DNA of 64,000 nt from Limnomonas spitsbergensis (Eukaryota > Chlorophyta > Chlorophyceae > Chlamydomonadales). A program made the translations under genes and the position numbers. The DNA lies in NCBI GenBank assembly GCA_037349105.1, contig JAYJMM010000105.1, positions 1,116,001-1,180,000 of the forward strand. The letters are read 5' to 3'. The notes under the pieces are model-generated. The model ran no database searches. It saw only the letters and a list, made by a program, of their open reading frames with translations, and was not told the DNA's origin. The first letter of the stretch is position 1. Each line of letters begins with the position of its first letter. Positions 1-12,248 of this stretch are shown here, piece by piece.

Positions 1-2712
1 CAACTGCAGGTGCGTGCGTCACGGCTGTGTTTGCCGAGGGAGGCACCCCATGAGACACCTGTGGTGGCCGGTGGCTGCGAGCCGGGCCAACTGCAGGTGC
101 AGGCGTCACGGCTGTGTTTGCAGATGGAGGCAGCTCATGTGACACCTGTGGTGACCGGTGGCCACGAGCCGGGCCAACTGCAGGTGCAGGCGTCACGGCT
201 GTGTTTGCAGAGAGAGGCAGTTCCTGTGACACCTGTAGGGATCGGTGACTGCGAGCCATGCCAACTACAGGTGCATGCGTCACGGCTGTGTTTGCAGAGA
301 GAGGCAGTTCCTGTGACACCTGTAGGGATCGGTGACTGCGAGCCATGCCAACTACAGGTGCATGCGTCACGGCTGTGTTTGCAGAGAGATGTAGTTCCTG
401 TGACACCTGTAGGGATCGGTGGCTGCGAGCCAAGCCAACTGCAGGTGCATGCGTCATGACTGTGTTTGCCGAGGGAGGCACCCCATGAAACACCTGTGGT
501 GGCCGGTGGCTGTGAGCCAGGCCAACTGCAGATGCAGGCGTCACGGCTGTGTTTGCCGAGGGAGGCAGCCCATGTGACACATGTGGTGGCCGGTGGCTGC
601 GAGCCGGGCCAACTGCAGGTGCAGGCGTCACGGCTGTGTTTGCAGAGAGAGGCAGTTCCTGTGACACCTGTAGGGATCGGTGACTGCGAGCCAGGCCACC
701 TACAGGTGCAGGCGTCACGGCTGTGTTTGCAGACAGATGCAGTTCCTGTGACACCTGTAGGGATCGGTGGCTGCGAGCCAGGCCAACTGCAGGTGCAGGC
801 GTCACTGCTGTGTTTGCCGAGGGAGGCACCCCATGAGACACCTGTGGTGGCCGGTGGCTGTGAGCCAGGCCAACTGCAGGTGCAGGCGTCACGGCTGTGT
901 TTGCAGAGGGAGGACGTTCCTATGACACCTGTGGTGGCCGGTGGCTGTGAGCCGGGCCAACTGCAGGTGCAGGCAGGCGTCACGACGGTGCTTGCAGATG
1001 GAGGCAGCTCATGTGACACCTGTGGTGACCGGTGGCCACGAGCCGGGCCAACTGCAGGTGCAGGCGTCACGGCTGTGTTTGCAGAGAGAGGCAGTTCCTG
1101 TGACACCTGTAGGGATCGGTGACTGCGAGCCATGCCAACTACAGGTGCAGGCGTCACGGCTGTGTTTGCAGAGAGATGCAGTTCCTGTGACACCTGTAGG
1201 GATCGGTGGCTGCGAGCCAGGCCAACTGCAGGTGCATGCGTCATGGCTGTGTTTGCCGAGGGAGGCACCCCATGAGACACCTGTGGTGGCCGGTGGCTGT
1301 GAGCCAGGCCAACTGCAGGTGCAGGCGTCACGGCTGTGTTTGCCGAGGGAGGCAGCCCATGTGACACATGTGGTGGCCGGTGGCTGCGAGCCGGGCCAAC
1401 TGCAGGTGCAGGCGTCACGGCTGTGTTTGCAGAGAGAGGCAGTTCCTGTGACACCTGTAGGGATCGGTGACTGCGAGCCAGGCCAACTACAGGTGCAGGT
1501 GTCACGGCTGTGTTTGCAGAGGGAGGCAGCTCATGTGACACCTGTGGTGACCGGTGGCTGCGAGCCAGGCCAACTGCAGGTGCAGGCGTCACGGCTGTGT
1601 TTGCCGAGGGAGGCACCCCATGTGACACCTGTGGTGGCCGGTGGCTGCGAGCCGGGCCAACTGCAGGTGCAGGCGTCACGGCTGTGTTTGCAGAGGGAGG
1701 CAGTTCCTGTGACACCTGTGGTGGCCGGTGGCTGTGAGCCAGGTCAACTGCAGGTGCAGGCGTCACGACGGTGCTTGCAGAGGGAGGCAGCTCATGTGAC
1801 ACCTGTGGTGACCGGTGGCCACGAGCCGTGCCAACTGCAGGTGCATGCATCACGGCTGTGTTTGCCGACGGAGGCACCCCATGAGACACCTGTGGTGGCC
1901 GGTGGCTGTGAGCCAGGCCAACTGCAGGTGCAGGCGTCACGGCTGTGTTTGCAGAGAGAGGACGTTCCTGGTGACACCTGTGGTGACCGGTGGCCACGAG
2001 CCGTGCCAACTGCAGGTGCATGCGTCACGGCTGTGTTTGCCGAGGGAGACAGCCCATGAGACACCTATGGTGGCCGGTGGCTGTGAGCCAGGCCAACTGC
2101 TGGTGCAGGCGTCACGGCTGTGTTTGCAGAGGGAGGCAGTTCCTGTGACACCTGTGGTGGCCAGTGGCTGTGAGCCAGGCCAACTGCAGGTGCAGGCGTC
2201 ACGACGGTGCTTGCCGAGGGAGGCAGTTCCTGTGACACCTGTGGTGGCCAGTGGCTGTGAGCCAGGCCAACTGCAGGTGCAGGCGTCACGACGGTGCTTG
2301 CAGAGGGAGGCAGCTCATGTGACACCTGTGGTGACCGGTGGCCACGAGCCGTGCCAAGTGCAGGTGCATGCGTCACGGCGGTGTTTGCTGAGGGAGGCAC
2401 CCCATGAGACACCTGTGGTGGCCGGTGGCTGTGAGCCAGGCCAACTGCAGGTGCAGGCGTCACGGCTGTGTTTGCAGAGAGAGGACGTTCCTGTGACACC
2501 TGTGGTGGCCGGTGGCTGTGAGCCAGGCCAACTGCAGGTGCAGGCGTCACGACGGTGTTTGCCGAGGGAGGCAGCCCATGTGCCACCTGTGGTGGCCGGT
2601 GGCTGCGAGCCGGGCCTACTGCAGGTGCAGGTGTCACGGCTGTGCTGGCAGAGGGAGGCAGCTCCTGTGACACCTGTGGTGGCCGGCGGCTGCGAGCCGG
2701 ACCAACTGCATT
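1..2712 (+). repeat. 87-bp tandem array (about 31 copies)
   Basis: An 87-bp unit (29 codons) recurs from the window edge to about 2712; successive GCGTCACG cores at 103 and 190 give the period. Read on the plus strand, each unit gives a degenerate peptide containing QLQVQASRLCLQREA and PVTPVVAGGCEPG. The period is divisible by three, so several frames stay open for long stretches on both strands. The best frame is interrupted by a TGA at 457-459, shifts once at a 4-bp duplication (GGCA) near 970, and shifts again at an extra G near 1975. The last unit joins in frame to the unique region ending at 3590. It could be the repeat domain of a gene with its 5' end outside the window, or a minisatellite that has swallowed an exon. 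Confidence 0.9.
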
Positions 2713-3590
2713 CATGGGAACAGAAGCTGAACCAGCAAGTGGCTGAGGAACCAGTTGGACCAAGTGAGGTCGAGGACCACGTGCACAGGCATGCAACGGT
2801 GTCGGTGCAGATGCGTATGCACCAACCAGAAGAGGATGGGCCTGTCACACCACCAGTGGCAGCAGCTCCTGGAGGGACCAAGGTGCCAATATCAGAACCA
2901 GGGGCGGTCCAGCAGGCCAACAAACAGCTGGGGGCGCCAAAGAGTGAGGCATGTGTGCCTGCCGGCAGCCCTAGCCAGTCCCTGGTCAAGGCCTCAGGAC
3001 TCAAGGGGGGCCAGGCAGGCAACGTGCCAGAGGGGTTGGCCGTGCATGGTCCAACTGAAGGGGCAAGGCAGGTGATCCCGGGCACAAGGGTAGCAAGCCC
3101 AACCAACCAGGGCAGTGCCCATGGGGAACACAATGGACACTCACCCAAGCCAGTTGCAGCAGAGAATCCTGAGGGGTCAGAGGAGCAGGGAATCTCCGTA
3201 CCCATGCTGAGGGAAAAGGTGCACTGGTACCGGCAGAAGCTCAAAGGAGTGGCCAGGCAGCTGTGGGTGGCCAGGCAGCCAATGTTGGCATGGCAGTTGA
3301 GGATGACCAGGCAGCTGAGGAGGGTGAAGCATAGCTTGGAACATGCCAATCAGAACTTACAGGCGTTGCAGCCACAAGGCGAGGAGGAAGAAGAGCCGCA
3401 GCTGCAGCACGCAGCCATGGTTGCATGGCACGTGGCACTACCCGGGGGGCACGGGGCTGAGCAGGTCAGCCATGGGGCGAAAGAAGAGGCACAGCCACTG
3501 CAACACCAGGAGTGCATGCCCAGATTGCCCAGGCAGGAGGGCTCCCGCTCAGCAGAGCCGGGTGGGCCAGTGGTTCAAGCCAGACCCTAG
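1815..3590 (+). CDS. C-terminal part of repeat-containing hypothetical protein
   Basis: No known family is recognised. Residues 1 to about 300 are the last ten or so 29-residue repeats, rich in Cys, Gln and Val. Residues about 300-591 are unique, polar and rich in Pro, Gly, Gln and Glu. A basic, Leu- and Trp-containing stretch at residues about 470-520 (REKVHWYRQKLKGVARQL and following) looks helical or coiled-coil, followed by an acidic EEEEE patch. The stop is TAG at 3588-3590. The ATG at 1815 lies inside the repeats and is not a credible start; translation would have to enter from upstream, where two frameshifts and one stop break the array. It may be a decaying gene, a gene with repeat-sized introns, or non-coding. 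The unique tail is the best support for a once-coding sequence. Confidence 0.4.
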   Translation: MATSRANCRCMHHGCVCRRRHPMRHLWWPVAVSQANCRCRRHGCVCRERTFLVTPVVTGGHEPCQLQVHASRLCLPRETAHETPMVAGGCEPGQLLVQASRLCLQREAVPVTPVVASGCEPGQLQVQASRRCLPREAVPVTPVVASGCEPGQLQVQASRRCLQREAAHVTPVVTGGHEPCQVQVHASRRCLLREAPHETPVVAGGCEPGQLQVQASRLCLQREDVPVTPVVAGGCEPGQLQVQASRRCLPREAAHVPPVVAGGCEPGLLQVQVSRLCWQREAAPVTPVVAGGCEPDQLHSWEQKLNQQVAEEPVGPSEVEDHVHRHATVSVQMRMHQPEEDGPVTPPVAAAPGGTKVPISEPGAVQQANKQLGAPKSEACVPAGSPSQSLVKASGLKGGQAGNVPEGLAVHGPTEGARQVIPGTRVASPTNQGSAHGEHNGHSPKPVAAENPEGSEEQGISVPMLREKVHWYRQKLKGVARQLWVARQPMLAWQLRMTRQLRRVKHSLEHANQNLQALQPQGEEEEEPQLQHAAMVAWHVALPGGHGAEQVSHGAKEEAQPLQHQECMPRLPRQEGSRSAEPGGPVVQARP

Positions 3591-4920
3591 CCTGAGTCTC
3601 GACCCAGACGGCTGCAGCAGTTCCAGCCTGGCAATGGCAGGCAGGGCAGCTGACAGTGACCTGGAAGTAAAATAGGGGCGGTACCCACAGCTAGGGGCGC
3701 CCGGGTAGGCCAGCCTTCCCTCTTATACGGTACGCGGTACCTAGTTACCCCTTTACAGCCCTTGTACCTCCGCAGTGTAGTACAAGGTGCACGTGTGTAC
3801 AGGTGTTGAACCATAGTTGTGAGTAGTTTGAGCCTCTCTAAGGCAGTACATACAGCTTCCACCATTTTGGCACGGTTACTGCTTTATGGTGCGACAAATG
3901 TCACGATCAGGGGTTCACCAGGATTTGACAAAACAGGTGACCCTTAGCCACGTCATGTTACCGAAAGCAAATAAAAGGTAGCACCTGAGGGCATTACCAG
4001 TGGACACTGCCCGCGGGCCTTCTTCTTGTCAACCACCAGGCAGGGAAGTTGTGTACTTGTGTTGTTAGGGTGCTGGTTTCCTCTTCAGCCAGGTGTCCAA
4101 TTTGTGATGTACGACTCCCATCCGAGATTAATACGGCGCGGGGGCACACTTCTATTTTGTGTATTTTGTCCTTGGATCGGTTGGGGAAAAACGTTTCCCC
4201 ATGCGGCCATGTTGAGCCCTGCTGGCCTCGTCTTTGACTGCGGCTGTCTATTGCGCTGCAGCCTAGTCGTAGGCCCTAACAAGAGGTGAATTACTGGCCA
4301 AGTGGCCATACAGATCATGCCCTCAATCATTGGAAGGATTGAAGCACCTGGCATCCCCTGCGACAGGCTGGAAGGTCCAACATGGTCAAGTATTTACAGT
4401 CCAGCAGGACTTGACGTTTGAATACCTTAATGCATAATACAAGTGCGCAAAAACCAGTTTGAGCACAAAAATAAAGTACAACAGCGAGAAAACAATGAGA
4501 CCCTGGGCAAGCAACCAACACACAACCAAAGACTGGGCACTGATGTTTTCAGGGACCTGAAGCGAGACCTGAAGATTCAATTCAGCCCTCAATATCACGG
4601 CCTACGGTTGAAGGGGCCAAGTGCAGCAGGGCCACCTGGCGTAGGCCAGTAAAGGGGTGGTCCCAACAGGCCCAGTGGTGGCGGCCTAGGCGGGCGAATA
4701 GACGAGATTTGGTGCGCACCAACATAACCAGCAACAGGGCGTGCAGCTGAATTGCAATCCTACATTCAGCTGAGTAGCAGGCATACTGGGATAAATTTTC
4801 CAGGCAACCACTGCTGTCCTTGTCGTCTAGGACAAAATTGTGTACAAGTAACAAATAATTAAATCGCATGCTTCAATTTTGAACGATGAAACACAAGCGG
4901 GGCAGCAGCACGTTAGCCTC
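3591..4920. other. Intergenic stretch, no gene seen
   Basis: No credible exon is visible on either strand. The stretch separates the plus-strand repeat protein from the 3' end of the minus-strand PLC-like gene. The only recognisable content is a dispersed repeat copy at about 4575-4726. Confidence 0.6.
4575..4726 (+). repeat. SINE-like dispersed repeat, copy 1
   Basis: It starts with the TTCAATTCAGCC-type 5' end, keeps the GGCCTAC and GGCCCAGTGGTGG cores, and ends at GGTGCGCACC. It lies in the intergenic region downstream of the PLC-like gene. Confidence 0.6.
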
Positions 4921-7900
4921 CTAGGCCGATATCCAGGCTGGCATGTACAGAGGAGGCAGCAGCGGCAGCAAGGCCCTGTCCACACCTGCCTCCGAGAGTG
5001 CCTTCCGCAGCAGCAGATTCTCATAAGCTGTGTGCGGGATGTCCGCTGAATACCCGCTGGGGCACTGTGGAGCGTCACGCAGGCGGCTGCCAGCCTCGCC
5101 CACAAGCGGGCCGCGGCCGCCAAATGACGTTGCAAGGCCTGAAAGCTCCACCAGCGCCCACAGCAGCGGCTTGGGCAGCCTGTCCCCCTTGTCCGCCGCC
5201 ACCCCACCACCAGGGTCCTCGTCTGCATCTGGCCGCCACCCGGCCAGCCTGCATGCAGCCAAAGTCCGCTCCTTGTCGCCCACTGCCCCCCTGCTGCTGC
5301 TGCTACTGGCCCCCAGCGGAGTCGCGCAAGGACTCGTGCGCCAACGGCCGTCGCGACGATATGCATACGCACACAACTGCTCGTCCCCTACTCCTTCTCC
5401 ACCTCCCGTCCCTGGCGTCGACTCGAGTACAGGGAGCCCCGCTGCTGGATGATTGGGGGCCCTGAGAGCAGGTCAGCAGGCAAAGGGCAGGATCCTAACA
5501 TGATGCTCAGGCTCAAGGGTCCACACATGTAACAGGGACAGGCCCACCACATCACACTAGCATAAGTGCAACAGGGCAGGCCCGCGACATAACGTGGGCA
5601 GCATGGCTAGTTTTAGCCACAGTAGAAAAAAACTAGCTATGCTGCCCTGCCCTGGATTGTGCCTTCTTGCCTGCTGTAGCTCAACAGCAGGCAAGAAGGC
5701 AACATCCCCACTGGGATAGAAGATGTGTGTGAAGGGACAGGTGGATGATGGCAGGCCTGTGACAGGTGGCAGGCCCGCAACAGGAGCCTTAGCGAGCAAA
5801 GCAACTACTCCGGGCGACTAGACCCCTGTCAGTCCTGAGACCATGTAGCCTGCACCTCTCCATGGCTCCAAAAGGATCTCTCATAAGTTGCACCACAACA
5901 TGTCGCCCAACGCCTTCAATTGGATGTGAAAGATCATCGCGTGTCACAGGCAGGCCCAAGTCCACACAGGTTTCACAACGCTTCAGCTGTCTGTTTTAGC
6001 CTCAACATGCGCTGCCCTGCCCCCTGCCCCCTGCCCCCTGCCCCCTAGCCAGCTGGCCTAAGTACGATAGCCCAAGGGTGGCGTCTACACGCTGATGGGC
6101 TCCCATGACCAGATGTCTTCCGTTCAACCTTTACGTGGCGCCATGGCGGCGATTCAGGCCCCACACCACAACCCACCATGACCAGATGTGAGCTGATGCC
6201 TTGGCCGGCGTGAGGCGGTCTGTAGCCGGGTAGTTGACGCCACAAGAGGTCACCTGCAAAGATGAGGGCAGGGCACACAAAGTGCAGGCCGACGCGTGGT
6301 ACAGGCATGTTCAGCCTGCCCAGCCAACGGGAAATATACCAACATACCTATCAGGACCCACGTTTAGTCATTGGTCCTGTAATTCCCAATAGTTGCAAGT
6401 TCGAATCTGGTTTCCAGTCCCTACCAGTATGCACAACACCTAGCCAACATTTGAAGGCTCGTTTTGTGGGACAACGATGAACATAAAAAAAATGTCGATT
6501 GGAAATCAGCCCCACCTCGGCGAGCTCCTCGTTGTTCATAGACGAGCCCTTGTTGGTGGAAGCCAGATGGAACTCGCAGGTGAGGGGTCCGTACCTTGAT
6601 GCAACAAAGCATAGTACCCCATGTTACAAGTAAAGCAGTACCGGCAGTTAAGGCAGTGCAAATTTCTTGAAGATTTAGGGCTCAGACAGACAGCATCACA
6701 GTAACACGAACCTGTTGGAATGACAACAGAATACAGAGCATCGCACCATGATACATTTAGGATGCCTCAGCAAAACATAATGCAACTACATCACAGCCTA
6801 CAGTCGTGGGGGCTTGGTGCAGCAAGCCCTGCTGTTTGGGCCACTGGCCGTAAGCAATTGGGCTACTGGGTCCCAGTGGTGGCTGCCCATAGGCCAGTCG
6901 AAGGAAGGGCCTGGTTCGCAATAGATTTTTTTGTTGTTGTTGAATTCCTTTTTTATTTTGACCCCAAAGAGTCACTAAGGCTGGAGTCCCTCCAAATAAG
7001 CTGCAAGGTCAAGCCGTGTGGTATGAGGATACAGAGGCCACGGTGGTACCCTACAGACAGTAAGTCCACACAGAGGGTACTCTCCTGTTACCTCAGCTCG
7101 CATGAGACCATCCGCCATATCCGTCCCTCTGCTGGGTGTGCGACCCGGTGCTGGTGCGGGCTGCTGTCCGGCACTGACAGGCAGCACGCGGACTTGCAGC
7201 CAGCGTCTGCCGCGACAGAAGCAGCCAGTGGCAGAGACGACGAGCTCCCGCTATATCCCTCACCCAGGCTGCTACCGCCGGTAGCATCAGCTCCCGTCGT
7301 CACAGCACCCCCTGCTTCAGCCACGCCATCTTCTGCTGCCCCGTCATCATGCAGCGAGCGAAAGCCTCCCTCAGGCGCCTCGGAGCTGCTGCTACCCAAG
7401 CCCGCCCACTCCTCCGCCACTAGCCGCTGCAGCTCCTGCCTCACAGCAGCCTCTTGCTGTTCGTCCCAAGGTAGGAGAGCCTGCGCCTTGCTCAGCGTTT
7501 CAAACTCATCCCACGCCTCAGCCAACCGCAGCTGCCGCTGTTGCTGTTCCCGTTGCTGATCCTGCTGTTGCTGCTGCTCCTGCTTGGCATCCAGTTGCTG
7601 CAGCTGTGGCAGCTTTCCTTCCTGGTCCCATGAGGGGTTGAGCCTGAAATCCCGCATCCAAGCCTCAGCGTAGGGGCAAAGCACAGCCATTGTGCTGCTG
7701 CGCATGGAAGAGGGATATCAGAGTGTGAGGAGGCGAGTCCCCCACAAACATTTCATGCGCAGTGCTAAACCCTAGAACTTTGTCATCCTCAGCTTGGAGC
7801 ACCATAACGTGAGCATGACACTAGGGAGGGCATCTTCAAGACATCTCTCCTGATAGATCCCAAGAATACCCCAAAGTAATTGACCCTAGTGTGTGGGAAG

Positions 7901-10900
7901 GGGGGGGACAATACCCCTCCCCTTCCCTCCAGAACAAACGCTCACAAAACAATTCAGCAACGTCGAATGTTGACATGAGCAACATAGGCATCAAGATAAC
8001 CTGATCAACCTCCTCCGCACATGTGCGTCATTTAAACGATGGTAAGCCAATCCTCCTCCTCTTCCCCACGTGCATATCTGATGTAAGAATATCATCTGAT
8101 TCCCTGTCCCCCCTTCCCTGTCCGGTCCGCACAGCCACTCTGCGCCTGAGTTCCGACCCCTGCACGCACGTGCTGAACATGAGTGCGTCCATATCCTCTC
8201 CAAAGTCCTCCACACTCAGCACCAGCACACGCTTGCCCCAGCGGGTGACGAGCTCCGCCGTGCTGGGCGCTTGGAGCGGGGCGCTGCCCGGGGATCCGTC
8301 GCCCGCCATGATGGCGCGCGCCTCAGCAGGCGTCAGGATGGACCCGGGGGGGAACGCATCCGAGATCTGATCGGGGGGGAGAAGGGGGTCCGACATCAAC
8401 ATCAGTAAGCCAGCAGGATGCCAACAGATACAGTGTGGGATTGAGGGAGGCAGCGGAAGGGCATAAGGGAGGCTGACTGGAATCCCAGGTTGAGGACAGG
8501 CTGCTACAGCGAGCTCTCATCTAAGAAACGATGCATGATGTAGGGCCATAGTGATATCGTTTACAGTTGATGTAACAAACATTTCAGTTAGCCCAGTGGT
8601 TTTTCTAGGACAGATCTTTTGCACTGAACACGTTTGAACTTGTTACAAATAATCGAGACAGGAGCTGTGGCCCATTCCATTTGTGGAGGAGGAATTCTAC
8701 CTTGGAACGGGTCCCGAGAAGCTCATCCCCTTTCAGGAGGCACATGGCCCGGCCTGTGTGGCAGTGTTTTTAGTAGGTACCGAACTGCCTTTGATGGGCT
8801 GCCCCACGGCGACCACTGAGCTTATTCACACCAAACCTGGACCGGCCTCCTGCTGGAGGTCTAAGCAACAGGGCTGGTTGCGCTAGGGGCATTTGGCCGG
8901 AGGCCAGCATGTAGCTGAGACGCTGAGTTGTAGCTGAAGAGCACTATACGAAACACTGTTGTGTGGTCAAACGAGAGCCAGGTGGCAGTGACAGGGTTAG
9001 CTGCTCAAGGAATGCAGTCTGTTCCCCCACTAGGCTCATCGGCCACCCACACAACTCATCATGCTTCCATTTGCATCCAATCAGCGCGACTTGCTCTTCT
9101 CACCAACGGCATGAATCTTTTGCTTGACCCTTTGATCATACAATTCATCACTTGCTGGGCTGCTACTGCAACTCAACACCCAGCAAGCACTCCAACTCCG
9201 ACCCCACCATGCCAGCCGCAACTATCTCTTTCTGTAAGAAGGAGAGTAAAGCACGCCCCGCAGGGGCGTGTGGGTTAAGGAAACAGTGTGGCTTAGCCGA
9301 GGCCGCGTCCACACCGTCAACACAGGGATTCAGGTGGAATCAGAAAGCAAAGTCAGTTTAGGTTAGAACCCACCAGGTCCATTGTCTCCTGCAGCTTGCC
9401 CCAGGTCTTGAGGTCCTTTTGGCAGTCCAGTATGATCACGAGCATCTCTTGCTCGTTGCCGCTGGCAGAGAGCCACGAGGCCACCTCCACCACCGCATCA
9501 TTAAACAACCTGGGAACAGAACAGCGGGCAGGCACAGGCGGCTGGGCTCTCCTGCGTTACTATCAGGATGGTTCAGCTACCAGTGGTCAATTCAGCTACA
9601 TCATGGCATGCAGCCACAGGGGCCTGGTGCAGCAAGCCCTGTTGCTTGGGACGCCGACCGTAGGCCTGTCACGGTTTGGTCCTCATGAGCCCAACTGCGA
9701 CAGGTGACCGGCCGGCCCTGAAGGCGGCCCGGTGCACACCCTAAACAACTGGGGGGAATAAGGTTCAGGAGCATATGACGTTCTTGGTTGCTGGTGCTTA
9801 ACGGTCACCTCATCCATTTATTAATAACTTCTGGCAATCAGCGGCGACTGCGTGACCCCCATCATAAACCTCCACGCTCAATGCACACCAAGCTGACAGC
9901 ACAGCCTCCCCCACCCCCCACCCCACAAGCACCACCTGGTGGCATGGGCTTCTAAGAGTGAACTGCAAAAGTATAGGGAAATTATGAAAAGGAGCGCCAC
10001 AAGAATCAAGCCCACCGTCCTGCAGTCCTTCCGTCCCCTTCAGTATTTATTTCGGGTTGCTTCAGCTACAATTCAGCTTCTCAGCTACATCATAGCCTAC
10101 AGCCCTTGACCATAGGAGGTGTAATAGCTGCGCTGTGCTATCACCACTATCTTCTGTACCTCCATACCGCTGTTCCATCGTACCTCTGATCTTTCACCGG
10201 AATGCTACTCAGGGAGGGAGAGCAGCCCAGTGTCTCTGCGTCCCAGGTCATCTCTGGCCTACCAATCTTCCTGGCCACATAGTTGATGAGGGAGATGATG
10301 TGGTTCAGCTGCCGGGAGTGGAAGCCACCGCAGTGCGCGATGCGTAGCTCGTCCTGAGAGGCGTTTGGGGAACAGGCAGGCACAGTGCAAGCATGAGGGC
10401 GGTGCAGCTGGGGGGAGATACACAGGGGCTGACGGGCGGGATTACTGTTTCTGTTCATTAGTCTGCAGGGCCCATGAAGGCACAGACGGGGCCTGGAGGC
10501 GGTACAGGGATGGCAGTACCGAGATCTAGGTGGCACAAGTAGCACGGTGCGCGACGGGCCGTACTTTGAGGCAGGCAGTGCAGGGAGGACGAGGTTTGCC
10601 TCTGGCTTGCTTCTGATCCCTTACCCTGCGCCCAGTCGCTCAACGCTGTTAATCCTTGCTTTCACTTTACTTGGCTCGTTAAACTCTTCACCTGCCAGCC
10701 CTGTCCTATCCCTACCTTCTCTTCCCAGTCCCGCCTCGGCCACGGCACCCACCGCCACAAAGTGCACATCTAGCTCCAGGGTGCGGACACCCATATTGAG
10801 CTGGTCTGTCAGGGAGAACCAGTGGTTGTTGGTCTGCAGCTCGTGGTGGCCACCCTGTTGACAGGCAGAAGGAGAAAGAGGGCAGGAGGGGGTGGGGCGG

Positions 10901-12248
10901 ACGCATAGGGTGGGAGCGAAATAGTATTGGAAGGTGTGTGGATGATGAACTTATGAGCGATGGAGTGTCTCACCAGCACGTCAAGCCAACGGAGGTACTC
11001 GGTGTAGATCTCGTCGCGGTTTCCGAAGCCGTCGGCGAGCGTGATGGCCGAGTTGTGCGTTGAGAGCGACTGCCCGTAGCATAGCGACTGCTGGCGCGAC
11101 ATCAGCAGCTACAGAAAAGCGGGCAGGCAGGGAGGCGTGCGGGCAGGGCAGGGGGCACGATATGAGCGGTACATGCAGCATGGTGATAACAGTTCAGAAC
11201 CCTAAATCACGAAGCCTCGCCTCGGCATGCCCGATGCTTTTGGCGGCATTTCGCCGCCTGCTCTGTCCTCAACAGCAGCCCAGCGCCTAATTCATGGATT
11301 GCAAGCCTCACAAGTCACAGCTCATAGGCCCTGCCCTCTACGGCTAAAAGTCTTGTGCCGCCGCTGCCCCAAGCCATTGTGTTGCACACACCTATCTAGG
11401 CCCATTAGACACAGCATTTTAATTGAACGTACTTGGAGTCCGTTTACAGGTGGGACCAACACTTATATTTGAGACTGCTAGCGTGTGAAGGTTTGCACTT
11501 ACCTGGTAGCGTATCGCCCATGCTACCCATGGGTCAATCTTGACAGTACCATGCTGGCACACTCTGGAGCAGCTGCCGGTCTTATCACACCTGGGGCAGG
11601 TCGATCGGTTGCTAGGAGCAGAGGTGGTGAGACTGTACACTTGACAACCATGAGAATGCAGGCTGGTCGGTCAGCATGCCATGGGGGCTAAGCTACCAGG
11701 AGTGGGGATGGTAAGTGAAAGGGTGGGCGCATGCAATGGTATCGTATACGGAAGGCTGATTCGGCCAGGGTTGGCTAAGGCCTAGAATGGGGCTTCTGAT
11801 CCTGTAGAAGACCTGTAGCAGGTGTCAGATACGATGACAGGGGCATGGGTGGACAAGCCAGGGATGTGTGTACGGGGGAAGGAAAGTTGGCAGGAGGGCC
11901 CTTGGCAGGGCCTATTATGGCGGGCTTCAGGAAACGGGAGGCGGGGCATGCACGGGCTCACCAAGTCGTCGGCTCGCATTCCACGCCTTCGGGAATCCCA
12001 TTACGAGTTTGATTGGCGTCTCCTGCTAAGCCAAGACGCTCAGCAATGCTGCTGCCGCTGTTGCGGCTGGGCTCGATGACGTCCTGTCCCCGAGCTGCAT
12101 CGATCTTGGGGGACCCTAGCAGCGACTCAGTTTTGAATTGGGCCGCGAGAGCATTGCAGCTGAGTAGCAGTATCGTTAACGTGGAGACCTGTGGAAAACT
12201 GTGCCCTAGTGTCGGAAGAAAAAGCCTGCTGCCGCGCCTTGATGGCAT
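4921..12248 (-). CDS. Secreted PLC-like phosphodiesterase (PI-PLC X-like TIM barrel)
   Basis: The protein resembles PLC-like TIM-barrel phosphodiesterases, which cleave phosphodiesters such as inositol-phospholipid head groups; the substrate is not known. Exons supported by splice sites and phase: 11962-12248, 11503-11572, 10974-11108, 10753-10854, 10184-10353, 9374-9509, 8170-8366, then one starting at 7694 or 7697 (NAGNAG acceptor), and a last exon 4921-5376 ending in TAG. Exon 1 encodes a hydrophobic segment (LTILLLSCNALAA) that looks like a signal peptide. STHNSAIT in exon 3, GVRTLELDVHF in exon 4 and RIAHCGGF in exon 5 match the conserved His and acidic positions of the barrel. ALCPYAEAW-type residues and a Gln-rich insert follow in exon 8. 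The last exon has a DGRW...PC...CPSGY pattern seen at the C-terminus of such proteins. Exons between 7088 and 5377 are unresolved; one candidate is 6485-6572 (FHLASTNKGSSMNNEEL). Confidence 0.8.
5598..5698. repeat. Two adjacent short hairpins
   Basis: GCAGCATGGCTAGTTTT at 5598 pairs with AAAACTAGCTATGCTGC ending near 5645. CTTGCCTGCTGT at 5668 pairs with ACAGCAGGCAAG ending at 5698. They lie in the unresolved 3' intronic part of the PLC-like gene, in a stretch with repeated GGCAGGCCCGC motifs. Confidence 0.65.
6011..6047. repeat. CCCCCTG heptamer microsatellite
   Basis: About five copies of a CCCCCTG-type heptamer, in the unresolved part of the PLC-like gene. Confidence 0.8.
6781..6924 (+). 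repeat. SINE-like dispersed repeat, copy 2
   Basis: CATCACAGCCTACAG, TTGGTGCAGCAAGCCCTG and CCCAGTGGTGGCTGCCCA are all present. The 3' end is diverged (CTGGTTCGCA). Confidence 0.75.
8750..8942 (-). repeat. SINE-like dispersed repeat, degenerate copy
   Basis: In the intron between the 8170-8366 and 9374-9509 exons. The reverse-orientation order CACCAAACC, GGCCGGAGGCC, TAGCTGA is kept but the copy is strongly diverged. Confidence 0.35.
9571..9745 (+). repeat. SINE-like dispersed repeat, copy 3 (well preserved)
   Basis: Runs from GTTCAGCTAC to GGTGCACACCCTAAA. It contains CTGGTGCAGCAAGCCC, which resembles a Pol III box A, and ACGGTTTGGTCC about 45 nt further on, which resembles box B. It lies in the intron between the 9374-9509 and 10184-10353 exons of the PLC-like gene. 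Confidence 0.85.
10058..10110 (+). repeat. SINE-like repeat, 5' fragment
   Basis: Only the 5' end is present: TTCAGCTACAATTCAGC followed by CAGCTACATCATAGCC. The box A and box B region is absent. Confidence 0.6.

Noticed and set aside
135..2021. A 628-codon minus-strand frame
   Set aside because: Mirror reading of the 87-bp array, open because the period is divisible by three. It has no unique domain.
6361..6435. Possible tRNA (AGTTCGAATC box B-like sequence)
   Set aside because: The five bases on each side of the loop do not pair as a T stem, and no acceptor or anticodon stem could be built.
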